64,000 nucleotides of DNA from Pseudoflavonifractor phocaeensis (GTDB taxonomy: Bacteria > Bacillota > Clostridia > Oscillospirales > Oscillospiraceae), in assembly GCF_016901735.1 (NCBI RefSeq), contig NZ_JACLZC010000008.1:1-64000 (forward strand). The letters are read 5' to 3'. Positions 50,953 to 60,102 of the stretch are shown here, piece by piece. Under the pieces are notes generated by a model that had not been told where the DNA came from, ran no database searches, and was given only the letters and a program-made list of their open reading frames with translations. The number at the start of each line of letters is the position of its first letter. The stretch's first letter is position 1. The translations under genes were made by a program, and so were the position numbers.

Positions 50953-51813
50953 ATGGAGTTTTTGGTGGTTTCCGGCCTGTCCGGCGCGGGCAAGAGTAAA
51001 GCGGCCTCCTTTTTGGAGGATATGGGATTTTATGTGGTGGACAATATGCCTGTTCCCCTGATCCCCAAATTCGGCGAGCTGTGCATGGCCAGTCCGGGGC
51101 GTTACCAGCGGGTGGCGCTGGTGAGCGACATCCGGGGCGGTCAGAGCTTTGAAGGGTTTTTCCAGGCGCTGGAAAATCTGGAGGAGCTGGGCGTGGCCTA
51201 TCAGATTCTGTTTGTGGAGGCCAGCACCGAGACCATCATCAAGCGGTATAAGGAGACCCGGCGGATGCCGCCCCTGATGAAGGACGGGGAGAGCCTGGAC
51301 CAGGCGGTCAACCGGGAGCGGACCGCCATGGCGCCGGTCCGCAAGCGAGCCCAATATATCGTGGACACCACCGCCCTCTCCACCGCCAAGCTGAGGGGGG
51401 AGATGCTCCGCCTCTTCGGCGACGGGAAGAACGACCAGGCCATGAACGTCAACGTGATCTCCTTTGGCTTCAAGTACGGGATTCCCATTGAGGCGGATCT
51501 GGTTTTTGACGTGCGCTTTCTGCCCAACCCCTTTTATATTGCCGAGCTGCGCCATCAGACCGGCCTGGACGAGCCGGTGCGGGACTTTGTGTTCCGCTAC
51601 CAGCAGACCCAGGAATTTATGACCCATATGGAAAATTTGCTGGGCTTCCTTCTGCCCCAGTACGTGCAGGAGGGCAAGACCATGCTGGTCATCGCGGTGG
51701 GCTGCACCGGCGGTCAGCACCGGTCCGTGGCCATCACCCGGGCCCTGGCCGAATTTGTACGGCGCAAGGGCTATCACGCCAGCGAAAACCACCGGGATAT
51801 GACCCGGGCGTGA
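50953..51813 (+). CDS. rapZ: RNase adapter/nucleotide-binding protein RapZ
   Basis: A 286-residue P-loop protein (YvcJ in Bacillus). The Walker A is GLSGAGKSKAAS, and the C-terminal region carries IAVGCTGGQHRSVAITRAL. In E. coli it guides RNase E to a glucosamine-6-phosphate sRNA; in Firmicutes it binds nucleotides and its role is less clear. The start at 50953 has a GGAGAGG Shine-Dalgarno. It precedes yvcK, as in most Firmicutes. Confidence 0.95.
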   Translation: MEFLVVSGLSGAGKSKAASFLEDMGFYVVDNMPVPLIPKFGELCMASPGRYQRVALVSDIRGGQSFEGFFQALENLEELGVAYQILFVEASTETIIKRYKETRRMPPLMKDGESLDQAVNRERTAMAPVRKRAQYIVDTTALSTAKLRGEMLRLFGDGKNDQAMNVNVISFGFKYGIPIEADLVFDVRFLPNPFYIAELRHQTGLDEPVRDFVFRYQQTQEFMTHMENLLGFLLPQYVQEGKTMLVIAVGCTGGQHRSVAITRALAEFVRRKGYHASENHRDMTRA

Positions 51814-51850
51814 GGGTCAGATACCAAATATTGACAATGGAGGTACCTTT

Positions 51851-52873
51851 ATGAGCCTGCCTTACAGTCCGTCCGACCTCCGGTGGGACCGCGATGTGCG
51901 CATCGTGGCCATCGGCGGCGGCACCGGTCTTTCCACCATGCTGCGCGGCCTCAAGTACCACACCCGCAATCTCACCGCCATCGTGACCGTGGCCGACGAC
52001 GGCGGCGGCTCCGGCGCCCTGCGGGAGGATCTGGGGATGCCGCCTCCGGGCGACATCCGCCACTGCATGGAGGCCCTGGCCAACGCCGAGCCGGTGATGG
52101 AGGAGCTGCTCTCCTACCGCTTTCCCGCCGACTCCGGCCGTCTGTCCGGCCAGTCCTTCGGCAATCTGATCTTGGCCGCCTTAAATGGCATTTCCCCCTC
52201 CTTTGACCAGGCCGTGGCCCGGATGAGCCAGGTTCTGGCCATTACCGGCCGGGTGCTGCCGGTGACCAACGCGGACGTGCAGCTGGAGGCCACCTTTGAG
52301 AACGGCACGTCGGTGGTGGGGGAATCAAAAATCTTTCAGTTCAAAAAGGAGCAGGACTGCCGCATCCGTTCGGTGCGGCTGCTGCCCGAGCGCCCCGCTG
52401 CCCTCCCGGCGGCGCTGGACGCCATCGCCAAGGCGGACCTCATTTTGCTGGGGCCGGGCAGTCTCTACACCAGCGTGATCCCCAATTTGCTGGTGGAGGG
52501 CATCTCGGACGCGGTATGCGCTTCTAAGGCGGTGAAAATGTACATCTGCAACATCATGACCCAGGACGGCGAGACGGAGGGCATGACGGCCTCGGAACAC
52601 GTGGAGGCGCTGCTGCGGCACTCCGGGCCGGGGCTCATCCAGATGTGCCTTTGCAACTCGGCGCCGGTACGCCCGGGGCTGCTGGAGCGCTACAAGGAGG
52701 AGGACGCGGCGCCCATCGTGGTGGACAAAGAGCAGATCGAGGCCATGGGGGTGGAGGTCATTACCCGGCCGGTGTCCTCCGAGACCTCCGACTATGCCCG
52801 TCATTCCGCCGCCCGTCTGGCCCAGGCCATTTTGGACATCTACCGGGAGCGGGCCAGCACCCGTATTTTTTGA
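51851..52873 (+). CDS. yvcK: YvcK/CofD-like gluconeogenesis factor
   Basis: A 340-residue protein with the CofD-like fold. Typical motifs are VAIGGGTGLSTMLRGLK, VTVADDGGGSGALRED and PPGDIRHCMEALAN, and the middle NADVQLEATFENG. YvcK binds UDP-sugars and is needed for growth on gluconeogenic carbon and normal wall growth in B. subtilis. The start at 51851 follows GGAGGTACC. It sits between rapZ and whiA. Confidence 0.95.
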   Translation: MSLPYSPSDLRWDRDVRIVAIGGGTGLSTMLRGLKYHTRNLTAIVTVADDGGGSGALREDLGMPPPGDIRHCMEALANAEPVMEELLSYRFPADSGRLSGQSFGNLILAALNGISPSFDQAVARMSQVLAITGRVLPVTNADVQLEATFENGTSVVGESKIFQFKKEQDCRIRSVRLLPERPAALPAALDAIAKADLILLGPGSLYTSVIPNLLVEGISDAVCASKAVKMYICNIMTQDGETEGMTASEHVEALLRHSGPGLIQMCLCNSAPVRPGLLERYKEEDAAPIVVDKEQIEAMGVEVITRPVSSETSDYARHSAARLAQAILDIYRERASTRIF

Positions 52874-52900
52874 GGACTAACGGAAAGGAGAGGGGACGCT

Positions 52901-53797
52901 GTGTCCTTTGCGTCGGAGACCAAAGAGGAGCTGTGCCGCGGTGAGCTGTCCCGGCGGTGCTGCGCCCAGGCGGAGGCCTACGGGGCGCTGCTCTACTGCA
53001 ATTCTTTTTCCGCCGGCGGGGTGCGCATCGTCACCGAGTCGGAGGCCTTTGCCGCCCGGCTGCCCCAGCTCTTTCAGAAGGCGTTCAAGGTGCGCTTTGA
53101 CCGGAGCCCGGCGGAGGGGGAGCGGGGAAAGCGGGTCTTTTTGCTGGAGGACCGGGAGAAGCTGTCCCGGCTGTTCCAGACCTTCGGGTACGACCCCCGG
53201 GAGAGCGTGGCCCACCACATCAACTTCGCCGTTTTGGAGGAGGAGCACTGCCGCTCGGCCTTTTTCCGGGGGGCCTTTCTGGCCGGCGGCGCGGTGACCG
53301 ACCCGGCCAAGCGCTACCATCTGGAGCTGGCCACCTCTCACTATAACGTGAGCCGGGAGATGACCGCCCTTTTGCAGGAGGCGGGCTTTTCGCCCAAAGA
53401 GACCACCCGGAAATCCAATTACATTACTTACTTCAAGCAGAGCGAGGCCATAGAGGGCTTTTTGATTCAAATGGGCGCGCCGCTGGCCGCCATGGGACTG
53501 ATGAACGCCAAGGCGGAAAAGGCGCTGGTGGGGAGCGTCAACCGGCGGGTGAACTGCGAGGCGGCCAATCTGGACAAGGCGGTGGACGCCGCCATGGACC
53601 AGGTAATGGCCATCCGCGCCCTGGAGCGGCGGGGGATTCTGGCCGAGCTGCCCGAAAAACTGCGCACCACGGCGGCGCTGCGGGTGGAAAACCCGGATCT
53701 CACCCTCACCCAGCTGGCGGCCCTCTGTGACCCGCCGGTGACGAAATCCTGCCTCAACCACCGGCTGCGCAAGCTGGTGGAGCTGTCCCGCAGCTGA
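52901..53797 (+). CDS. whiA: DNA-binding protein WhiA
   Basis: A 298-residue regulator with an N-terminal LAGLIDADG-homing-endonuclease-like fold (SFASETKEELCRGELSRRC, AFLAGGAVTDPAKRYH) and a C-terminal helix-turn-helix (LTLTQLAALCDPPVTKSCLN). It controls cell division and chromosome segregation in Firmicutes and sporulation genes in actinobacteria. The GTG start follows AAAGGAGAGG. No ptsH/crh gene follows, unlike in Bacillus; two small membrane genes and dnaE follow instead. Confidence 0.95.
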   Translation: MSFASETKEELCRGELSRRCCAQAEAYGALLYCNSFSAGGVRIVTESEAFAARLPQLFQKAFKVRFDRSPAEGERGKRVFLLEDREKLSRLFQTFGYDPRESVAHHINFAVLEEEHCRSAFFRGAFLAGGAVTDPAKRYHLELATSHYNVSREMTALLQEAGFSPKETTRKSNYITYFKQSEAIEGFLIQMGAPLAAMGLMNAKAEKALVGSVNRRVNCEAANLDKAVDAAMDQVMAIRALERRGILAELPEKLRTTAALRVENPDLTLTQLAALCDPPVTKSCLNHRLRKLVELSRS

Positions 53798-53829
53798 CCG
53801 CTTCCACCGTACAAGGAAGGTGAACACCC

Positions 53830-54273
53830 ATGACAGTCCTTCTCCATAGTCCTTTTCTGCCCGGTACGGTGCGGGCCAGGCTGAACGCCCACACCGCGCC
53901 GGAACGGAGTCTGAAGGGAAACGCTTTTTACTGCCGGTGGAAAAAGAACGGGGAGTTTGTCCTGGTTGCCACCACCACTTGGGGAAAGGTCTCGGTGTGC
54001 GCCCTGTTCGGCCGGCTGGAGCAGGAGGGGACGGGCAGCAAAATTACGGCCCGGCTGGGACTGTGGCCGTGGCTCACCGGCCTTTGCATCTATCTGGCGC
54101 TTTTTACGGCCTTTTTTCTGATGATGGCGGCGTCTGGGGACGGGATGCTGGGTCTGGTTTCCGGCCTCCTTTTCCTGGCGCTGGCCATCCTGTTTTTCTG
54201 TCTGCGGTACGGTATCCGGAAAGGAAGCCCCAGACTGCTGGACCTGCTCAAAACCGTCTGCGGCACGGATTAG
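53830..54273 (+). CDS. Two-helix membrane protein of unknown function
   Basis: A 147-residue protein with two predicted membrane helices (about 80-100 and 105-125) after a hydrophilic N-terminus. No family recognised. The ATG follows AAGGAAGGTG at acceptable spacing, 32 bp after whiA. Codon use is like that of the neighbours. The following gene starts 12 bp later, so they probably share a transcript. Confidence 0.65.
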   Translation: MTVLLHSPFLPGTVRARLNAHTAPERSLKGNAFYCRWKKNGEFVLVATTTWGKVSVCALFGRLEQEGTGSKITARLGLWPWLTGLCIYLALFTAFFLMMAASGDGMLGLVSGLLFLALAILFFCLRYGIRKGSPRLLDLLKTVCGTD

Positions 54274-54285
54274 GGAGGTTATTTT

Positions 54286-54576
54286 ATGGATGAGATCAGA
54301 TACATTGACCGGAAATGGATTCTCATTCCCGGTATCGTACTGGTGGTGTGGCTGATTTTCTTTTTCCTTCCAACGTTTTTGATAAACAAACCCTGGACTC
54401 TGGTGATATTTCTCATCAGCCTGTTCCCTGTGTATGGGTGCATCCTGTATTGCAGAACCAAGCTGAACTGTCCGGCCTGCGGGGCGCCCCTTTACGCCGT
54501 GAACTATCGTTATGTCGTTGAGCATAAGCGGGAAATCTACTGCGCCGAGTGCGGCCAGAAGATCCAGGTCCGATAA
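54286..54576 (+). CDS. Small membrane protein with C-terminal zinc-ribbon motif
   Basis: A 96-residue protein with two N-terminal membrane helices (about 10-30 and 35-55) and a cytoplasmic C-terminus bearing two Cys pairs, CPAC (65-68) and CAEC (86-89), typical of a small zinc ribbon. No family is recognised. A strong Shine-Dalgarno (GGGAGG) precedes the ATG at 54286. It lies between an unknown membrane gene and dnaE. Confidence 0.7.
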   Translation: MDEIRYIDRKWILIPGIVLVVWLIFFFLPTFLINKPWTLVIFLISLFPVYGCILYCRTKLNCPACGAPLYAVNYRYVVEHKREIYCAECGQKIQVR

Positions 54577-54591
54577 ACCGCCGCCCTTTTC

Positions 54592-54626
54592 TATCTCTTA
54601 TCTTTTATCTCTTATCTCTTATCTCA
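54592..54626 (+). repeat. Five tandem heptamers (TATCTCT) upstream of dnaE
   Basis: TATCTCT, TATCTTT, TATCTCT, TATCTCT and TATCTCA follow each other without gaps. The tract lies between the zinc-ribbon gene stop and the dnaE Shine-Dalgarno (AAGGGGTG). Copy number could vary by slippage and change the leader length. Confidence 0.85.
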
Positions 54627-54641
54627 CACAAGGGGTGCTTT

Positions 54642-57600
54642 ATGTCCTTTGCCCATTTACATGTACATACCGAATATTCCCTGCTGGACGGCTGCTGCCG
54701 GATTAAGGCGCTGGCCAAACGGGTGAAGGCCCTGGGACAGGAGGCCGTCGCGGTCACCGACCACGGCGTCATGTACGGCGCGGTGGATTTTTACCGGGCC
54801 TGCAAGGCGGAAGGGGTAAAACCCATCATCGGCTGCGAGGTCTATCTGGCCGCCCGCACCCGCTTTGACCGGGTCCACGAGTACGACGCCGCTTCCAGCC
54901 ATCTGGTCCTCCTGTGCGAAAACGAGGAGGGGTATCGGAATTTATCCTATATGGTGTCCCAGTCCTTTGTGGAGGGCTTTTATGTCAAGCCCCGGGTGGA
55001 TATGGACCTGCTGCGGGCACACCACAAGGGGCTCATTGCCCTCTCTGCCTGTCTGGCCGGACGGGTGCCCAGGCTCATTCTGGGGGACAACTATGAGGGC
55101 GCCAAGGCCCACGCCCTGGAGATGCTGGACATCTTTGGGGAGGGGAATTACTACCTGGAGCTCCAGGACCACGGCATTCCCGCCCAGCGTCGGGCCGCCG
55201 ACGGGCTCATCCGGCTCCATGAGGAGACCGGTATCCCCCTGGTGGTGACCAACGACGCCCACTACCTCACCCGCACCGACGCCGCCGCCCAGGATACCCT
55301 TATGTGCATCCAGATGGGCCGGACGGTGGACGACCCGGACCGGATGCGCTTTGAGACCGAGGAATTTTATCTCAAGTCCGAGGAAGAAATGGCGGCCCTC
55401 TTCCCCCAATATCCACAGGCGGTGGAAAACGCCGGAAAAATTGCGGACCGGTGCAATGTGGAATTTGAATTCGGGCGCTATCACCTGCCTGAGTTCAAGC
55501 TGCCCCAGGGCTGCACCGACGCCGACGCCTATTTTGAGCAGCTCTGCCGGGAGGGCTTTGCCCGCCGCTATCCGGACGCTCCGGAGGGCTATCTCCAGCG
55601 GCTGGAGTACGAGATGGGGGTCATCCGTCAGATGGGGTTTGTGGAATACTTCCTCATCGTTTCCGACTTTATCGGCTACGCCAAAGGGAAGGAGATACCC
55701 GTAGGTCCGGGCCGCGGATCGGCGGCGGGGTCCATGGTGGCCTACTGCCTGCGCATCACGGAGATCGACCCCATGAAATACGATCTGTATTTTGAACGGT
55801 TTTTGAATCCGGAACGTGTTACCATGCCCGATATCGACGTGGATTTCTGCATCCGCCGCCGGCAGGAGGTCATCGAATACGTCCAGCGGAAATACGGGGT
55901 GGACCATGTGGCCCAAATCGTCACCTTCGGCACCATGGCGGCCCGGGGCGCCATCCGGGACGTGGGCCGGGCGCTGAACGTGCCCTACGCCGAGGTGGAC
56001 GCGGTGGCCAAGCAGGTGCCCAGCGGGCCTCAGAATCTCCATATCACCCTGGACGAGTCCCTGCGCCTGGTCAAGACGCTGCGGGAGAGCTATGAAAATG
56101 ACCCCATGGTCCGGCGGCTCATCGACACCGCCAAGGCCATCGAGGGTATGCCCCGCCACGCCTCCACCCACGCCGCCGGGGTGGTCATCACCCGCCGGCC
56201 GGTCTACGACTATGTGCCCCTGGCCAAGAACGACGAGTCGGTGGTCACCCAGTACACCATGACCACCCTGGAAGAGCTGGGCCTTTTGAAAATGGACTTT
56301 TTGGGCCTGCGCAACCTGACGGTGCTGGACGACGCGGTAAAACTGGTGGCCAGAGAGCAGCCCGGCTTCACCCTGGCGGACATCCCGGACGACGACCCGG
56401 AGGTATTCAAGATGCTCTCCGACGGCAAGACCTCCGGCGTGTTCCAGATGGAGTCGGCGGGCATGACCGGCGTGTGTGTGGGTTTGAAGCCCCAGAACAT
56501 CGAGGACATCACCGCCATCATCGCCCTCTACCGCCCGGGCCCCATGGAGTCCATCCCCCGGTTCATCGCCTGCAAGCAGAACCCGGAGAAGATCACCTAT
56601 AAGCATCCCATGCTCCAGCCCATCCTGGAGGTGACCTATGGGTGTATCGTCTATCAGGAGCAGGTGATCCGTATTTTCCAGGACCTGGGCGGCTATTCTC
56701 TGGGCCAGGCCGACATGGTGCGCCGGGCCATTTCCAAGAAGAAAAAGGACCAGATCGAGAAGGAGCGCAAGACCTTTGTCTATGGCGACCCGGAGCGGAA
56801 CATCCCCGGCTGCATCGCCCGGGGCATCCCCGAGCAGGTAGGCCAGGACGTGTACGACGAAATCTACGACTTTGCCAACTACGCCTTCAACAAGGCCCAC
56901 GCGGTGAGCTACGCGGTGGTGGCCTATCAGACGGCCTGGTTCAAGTACCACCATACCCGGGCGTATATGGCGGCCCTCCTCACCTCGGTGCTGGACTCCA
57001 CCGACAAGGTGGCGGAATACATCGGCGAGTGCCGGGAGCGGGACATTCCCGTCCTGCCGCCGGACATCAACCAGTCGGAGGGCGGCTTCTCGGTGGCCCG
57101 GGACGGGTCCATCCGCTTCGGTCTGGCGGCGGTAAAGGGCATCGGCTGGGGCTTTGTGGGGGACGTGGTGGCCGAGCGGCAGAAAAACGGTCCCTTCCGC
57201 TCCTTCCCCGACTTCTGCCAGCGGATGTTTGACCACGACCTCAACAAGCGGGTGCTGGAGAGCCTCATCCGCTGCGGGGCCTTTGACTGTATGGGCCACC
57301 GGCGCAGCCAGCTGCTGGACGCCTATGAGGGTCTGGTGGACGCCATCGCCCAAAACCGGCGCAAGAATCTGGAGGGACAGTTCGACCTTTTTGGCGGGTC
57401 CAGCGGCGGGCAGGACACCCCGCCGGAGCTCCGCCTGAAGGACATCCCCGAATTTTCCCAGCGGGAAAAGATGAACATGGAGAAGGAGACCACCGGCCTC
57501 TACCTCTCGGGCCATCCCATGGACGAGTACCGGACCGCCGCCCGGTCTGTGGGCGCGTCGCCCATCGGCGGTATTTTGGCGGATTTTTCAGGCGAGGGGG

Positions 57601-58130
57601 GACCCCAGCGTTTTGCCGACGGGCAGAAGGTGATCCTCGCCGGCATCATCACCAGTATGAAAACCAAGACCACCCGGAACAACAGCCTCATGGCCTATGT
57701 GACGCTGGAGGACGACAGCGGCGCCATGGAGCTGCTGGTCTTTTCCCGGGTGCTGGGGGAGTACGGCGCCCTCCTGCGGGAGGACCAGGCGGCGGCGGTG
57801 GAAGGCCGGCTCTCGGTGCGGGACGAAAAGGCCCCGCAGCTCATGTGCGACCGGGTGTGGCCCCTGGACCAGGCGGCCCGGCAGCCCTCCGCCGCCCAGG
57901 CATCCCCCCGGCAGCAGGGGAAGAAGCTCTTCCTCCGTCTGCCCAGCCAGGGGGACCCGCGCTGGCGGAAAATTCAGCTGATTTTGCTCATGTTCCCCGG
58001 CAGGGAGCCCTTAAAAGCCAAGTTTGAGGATACCGGCCTCTGGTCGCCGCCTCAGCCCTGCCAGATCCATCCGGTGCTGGCGGAGGAGCTGCGGGAATTG
58101 CTGGGCGAGGAAAACGTGGTCATACAATAA
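54642..58130 (+). CDS. dnaE: DNA polymerase III alpha subunit (DnaE)
   Basis: Replicative polymerase of about 1162 residues. The PHP domain is N-terminal (AHLHVHTEYSLLDG, TDHGVMYG). The catalytic Asp pair lies in PDIDVDF (about 396-402; Asp397 and Asp399) and the third Asp in KMDFLGLRNL (near 551). The beta-binding, HhH and OB-fold regions complete it (KVILAGIITSMKT). I chose the ATG at 54642 after AAGGGGTG. It follows the conserved murB-whiA cluster by two small genes, and a strong terminator follows. Confidence 0.96.
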   Translation: MSFAHLHVHTEYSLLDGCCRIKALAKRVKALGQEAVAVTDHGVMYGAVDFYRACKAEGVKPIIGCEVYLAARTRFDRVHEYDAASSHLVLLCENEEGYRNLSYMVSQSFVEGFYVKPRVDMDLLRAHHKGLIALSACLAGRVPRLILGDNYEGAKAHALEMLDIFGEGNYYLELQDHGIPAQRRAADGLIRLHEETGIPLVVTNDAHYLTRTDAAAQDTLMCIQMGRTVDDPDRMRFETEEFYLKSEEEMAALFPQYPQAVENAGKIADRCNVEFEFGRYHLPEFKLPQGCTDADAYFEQLCREGFARRYPDAPEGYLQRLEYEMGVIRQMGFVEYFLIVSDFIGYAKGKEIPVGPGRGSAAGSMVAYCLRITEIDPMKYDLYFERFLNPERVTMPDIDVDFCIRRRQEVIEYVQRKYGVDHVAQIVTFGTMAARGAIRDVGRALNVPYAEVDAVAKQVPSGPQNLHITLDESLRLVKTLRESYENDPMVRRLIDTAKAIEGMPRHASTHAAGVVITRRPVYDYVPLAKNDESVVTQYTMTTLEELGLLKMDFLGLRNLTVLDDAVKLVAREQPGFTLADIPDDDPEVFKMLSDGKTSGVFQMESAGMTGVCVGLKPQNIEDITAIIALYRPGPMESIPRFIACKQNPEKITYKHPMLQPILEVTYGCIVYQEQVIRIFQDLGGYSLGQADMVRRAISKKKKDQIEKERKTFVYGDPERNIPGCIARGIPEQVGQDVYDEIYDFANYAFNKAHAVSYAVVAYQTAWFKYHHTRAYMAALLTSVLDSTDKVAEYIGECRERDIPVLPPDINQSEGGFSVARDGSIRFGLAAVKGIGWGFVGDVVAERQKNGPFRSFPDFCQRMFDHDLNKRVLESLIRCGAFDCMGHRRSQLLDAYEGLVDAIAQNRRKNLEGQFDLFGGSSGGQDTPPELRLKDIPEFSQREKMNMEKETTGLYLSGHPMDEYRTAARSVGASPIGGILADFSGEGGPQRFADGQKVILAGIITSMKTKTTRNNSLMAYVTLEDDSGAMELLVFSRVLGEYGALLREDQAAAVEGRLSVRDEKAPQLMCDRVWPLDQAARQPSAAQASPRQQGKKLFLRLPSQGDPRWRKIQLILLMFPGREPLKAKFEDTGLWSPPQPCQIHPVLAEELRELLGEENVVIQ

Positions 58131-58137
58131 TAGAGCG

Positions 58138-58175
58138 TTGCGGGCGGCCGTTGGCCGCCCGCAAAAATTTTTCCC
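58138..58175 (+). terminator. Terminator after dnaE
   Basis: TTGCGGGCGGCC pairs with GGCCGCCCGCAA around GTT, followed by AAATTTTT. Confidence 0.85.
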
Positions 58176-58243
58176 TTTTTAGAAACTTTTTGGTGGACAG
58201 ATACGTCTAAATAAAAATAGACACAGAATTATTGTGAGGAAAT

Positions 58244-58265
58244 TTAAGGGTTTGTTAAGAACTTG
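58244..58265 (+). promoter_or_regulatory. 11-bp direct repeat upstream of the efflux operon
   Basis: TTAAGGGTTTG (58244-58254) and TTAAGAACTTG (58255-58265) match at 8 of 11 positions with exactly 11-bp spacing, as in OmpR/PhoB-family sites. The extended -10 promoter follows at 58299. Confidence 0.45.
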
Positions 58266-58298
58266 TCACCCTTTTGCAAATATCTGCCCTGCTGCCCA

Positions 58299-58307
58299 TG
58301 TTATAAT
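58299..58307 (+). promoter_or_regulatory. Extended -10 promoter of the MacAB-like operon
   Basis: TGTTATAAT at 58299-58307, with no good -35 at the expected place; activation by a bound regulator would explain this. Confidence 0.5.
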
Positions 58308-58382
58308 ATCATGTGAAATAACGACGGTACGACGGCACGCCTGACCCCAAAAAACGCCGTCCGGAGAACAGGAGGAAGAAGC

Positions 58383-60086
58383 ATGACGGAAGAAAAAACG
58401 CCCGCGACCTCTGCCGGGCAGATCGCACCCAAGTTCAATCCGCCGCCGAAGGCGCGCAAAAAGGGTAAAAAGGGAAAAATCATCAAAACCATCATCACCC
58501 TGGTGGTACTGGCCGCCATTTTAGGGGGCGGCGGCTACGGCCTGTGGTATTTTGTGCTCCGTCCGGAGCCGGTGGAGCAGGGGGAGATCTACGCCGTGCC
58601 CGCCGAGATCGGCTCCATCAAGAGCACCGCCGACGGCAGCGGCAGTGCCAAGGCCAAGGAGAGCGCCGCCATTACCCTCACCGAGGGTGGCGAGGTGCGG
58701 GAGCTCTTCGTGGCGGCGGGAGACCGGGTGACCGCCGGCCAGCCGCTCTATACCATTTACAGTGAGACGGCGGAAAAGGCCGTGACCGACGCCCAGGAAA
58801 AGGTGAATACCCTGAATCAGGAGTTGGCCGAGCTCCAGGCGGACGTGGGCGACCTGACGGTACGGGCGCCCTTTTCCGGTAAGCTGATCAATGTGCAGGA
58901 ATTCAGCGCCGACCAGCAGGTATCCGAGGGCACCCAGATCGCCACTCTGGTCAACGACAAGAAGCTGAAGCTCTCCCTCTATTTCAGCTACGGCTATGAA
59001 AACAGCATCGCCGTGGGACAGAGCGCCACCGTGAGCCTCACCTCCATGATGCAGGATTACACCGGCACGGTGGAGAAGATCAACAAGGTGTCGTACATCA
59101 CGCCGGAGGGCGCCGTCCACTTTGAGGTGGTGGTGGTCTTTGATAACCCGGGCACCCTCACCGAGGGCATGGAGGCCTCCGCCTCCATCCACCTGGCCGA
59201 CGGCAGCGTGGCCTATCCCTACGCCGCCGGTCAGATCGCCTTTTATGAGAGCCAGGCGGTACTGACCAAGGCCTCCGGTCCGGTCCGCACCGCCAATCTC
59301 CTCAACTACGCCAATGTGAAGGCGGGAGACGTGCTGCTCACCCTGGGCTCGGACACCATCGACGACGCCATCCGGGCCAAGCAGCAGGAAATTTCCACCG
59401 CCCAGGAGGCGCTGAATACCGCCCGGCAGGCCCTGTCCAACTTCAACGCCACCGCCCCCATTGACGGGGTCATCACCGCCTGCACCCTCACCGAGGGCGC
59501 CCAGGTGAAGAGCGGCGACACGGTCATCATTATTTCCAACACCACCACCATGCTGGTCAACATCACCGTGGACGATTTGAACATCTCCTTCATCAAGCCG
59601 GGAGACACGGTGGATCTGGACTGGAACGGCACCACATATGTGGGCACCGTCACCTCCATCGACATGAACAAGGCCGAGAGCGGCAACGGCATGACCAACT
59701 TCCCCGTCACCCTGACGGTGGATAACGCCGACGGCTCCCTCATCGAGGGCGCGTGGCTCAACTACTCCTTTGTGACCAGCCAGTCGGACGAGTGCGTCAT
59801 GATTCCTGGCAGCGCCGTCAAGAATGTGACCGATAAGGACGGCAATGCCTGCACCGTGGTCTTTGTCCAGGCGGAGGAAAAGCCGGACGAGGCCCTGGAG
59901 CTGAACCTGCCCGAGCCTCAGGAGGGGCAGAAGCGCACCTATCCCACCGAGGAGGAGGGCTACTATCCGGTGCCGGTGGAGACGGGGATCTCCGACAACC
60001 AGAACGCGGAGATCAAATCCGGCCTGGAGGCCGGCCAGACGGTCTTTGTGAACTACACCGTTACCGATTCCAGCTCCGGCTATTGA
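58383..60086 (+). CDS. Efflux adaptor protein (MacA/HlyD-like, gated by two lipoyl domains)
   Basis: A 567-residue membrane-fusion protein. The charged N-terminus and one membrane helix (about 33-57) are followed by two biotinyl-lipoyl/beta-barrel regions (VRAPFSGKLINVQEFSADQQ, NATAPIDGVITACTLTEGAQ) and coiled coils, a larger than usual layout. It would bridge the MacB-type ABC transporter across the thick wall or act as an accessory. In Firmicutes such pumps export antimicrobial peptides or lipids; the substrate is unknown. The ATG follows AGGAGGAAG. The ATPase follows 16 bp later. Confidence 0.87.
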   Translation: MTEEKTPATSAGQIAPKFNPPPKARKKGKKGKIIKTIITLVVLAAILGGGGYGLWYFVLRPEPVEQGEIYAVPAEIGSIKSTADGSGSAKAKESAAITLTEGGEVRELFVAAGDRVTAGQPLYTIYSETAEKAVTDAQEKVNTLNQELAELQADVGDLTVRAPFSGKLINVQEFSADQQVSEGTQIATLVNDKKLKLSLYFSYGYENSIAVGQSATVSLTSMMQDYTGTVEKINKVSYITPEGAVHFEVVVVFDNPGTLTEGMEASASIHLADGSVAYPYAAGQIAFYESQAVLTKASGPVRTANLLNYANVKAGDVLLTLGSDTIDDAIRAKQQEISTAQEALNTARQALSNFNATAPIDGVITACTLTEGAQVKSGDTVIIISNTTTMLVNITVDDLNISFIKPGDTVDLDWNGTTYVGTVTSIDMNKAESGNGMTNFPVTLTVDNADGSLIEGAWLNYSFVTSQSDECVMIPGSAVKNVTDKDGNACTVVFVQAEEKPDEALELNLPEPQEGQKRTYPTEEEGYYPVPVETGISDNQNAEIKSGLEAGQTVFVNYTVTDSSSGY

Positions 60087-60102
60087 TAAAAGAGGTGTCG
60101 GT

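Noticed and set aside
54942-57515. 857-residue open frame on the minus strand inside dnaE
   Set aside because: It is a shadow of dnaE: no conserved motifs and a composition like the other antisense frames.
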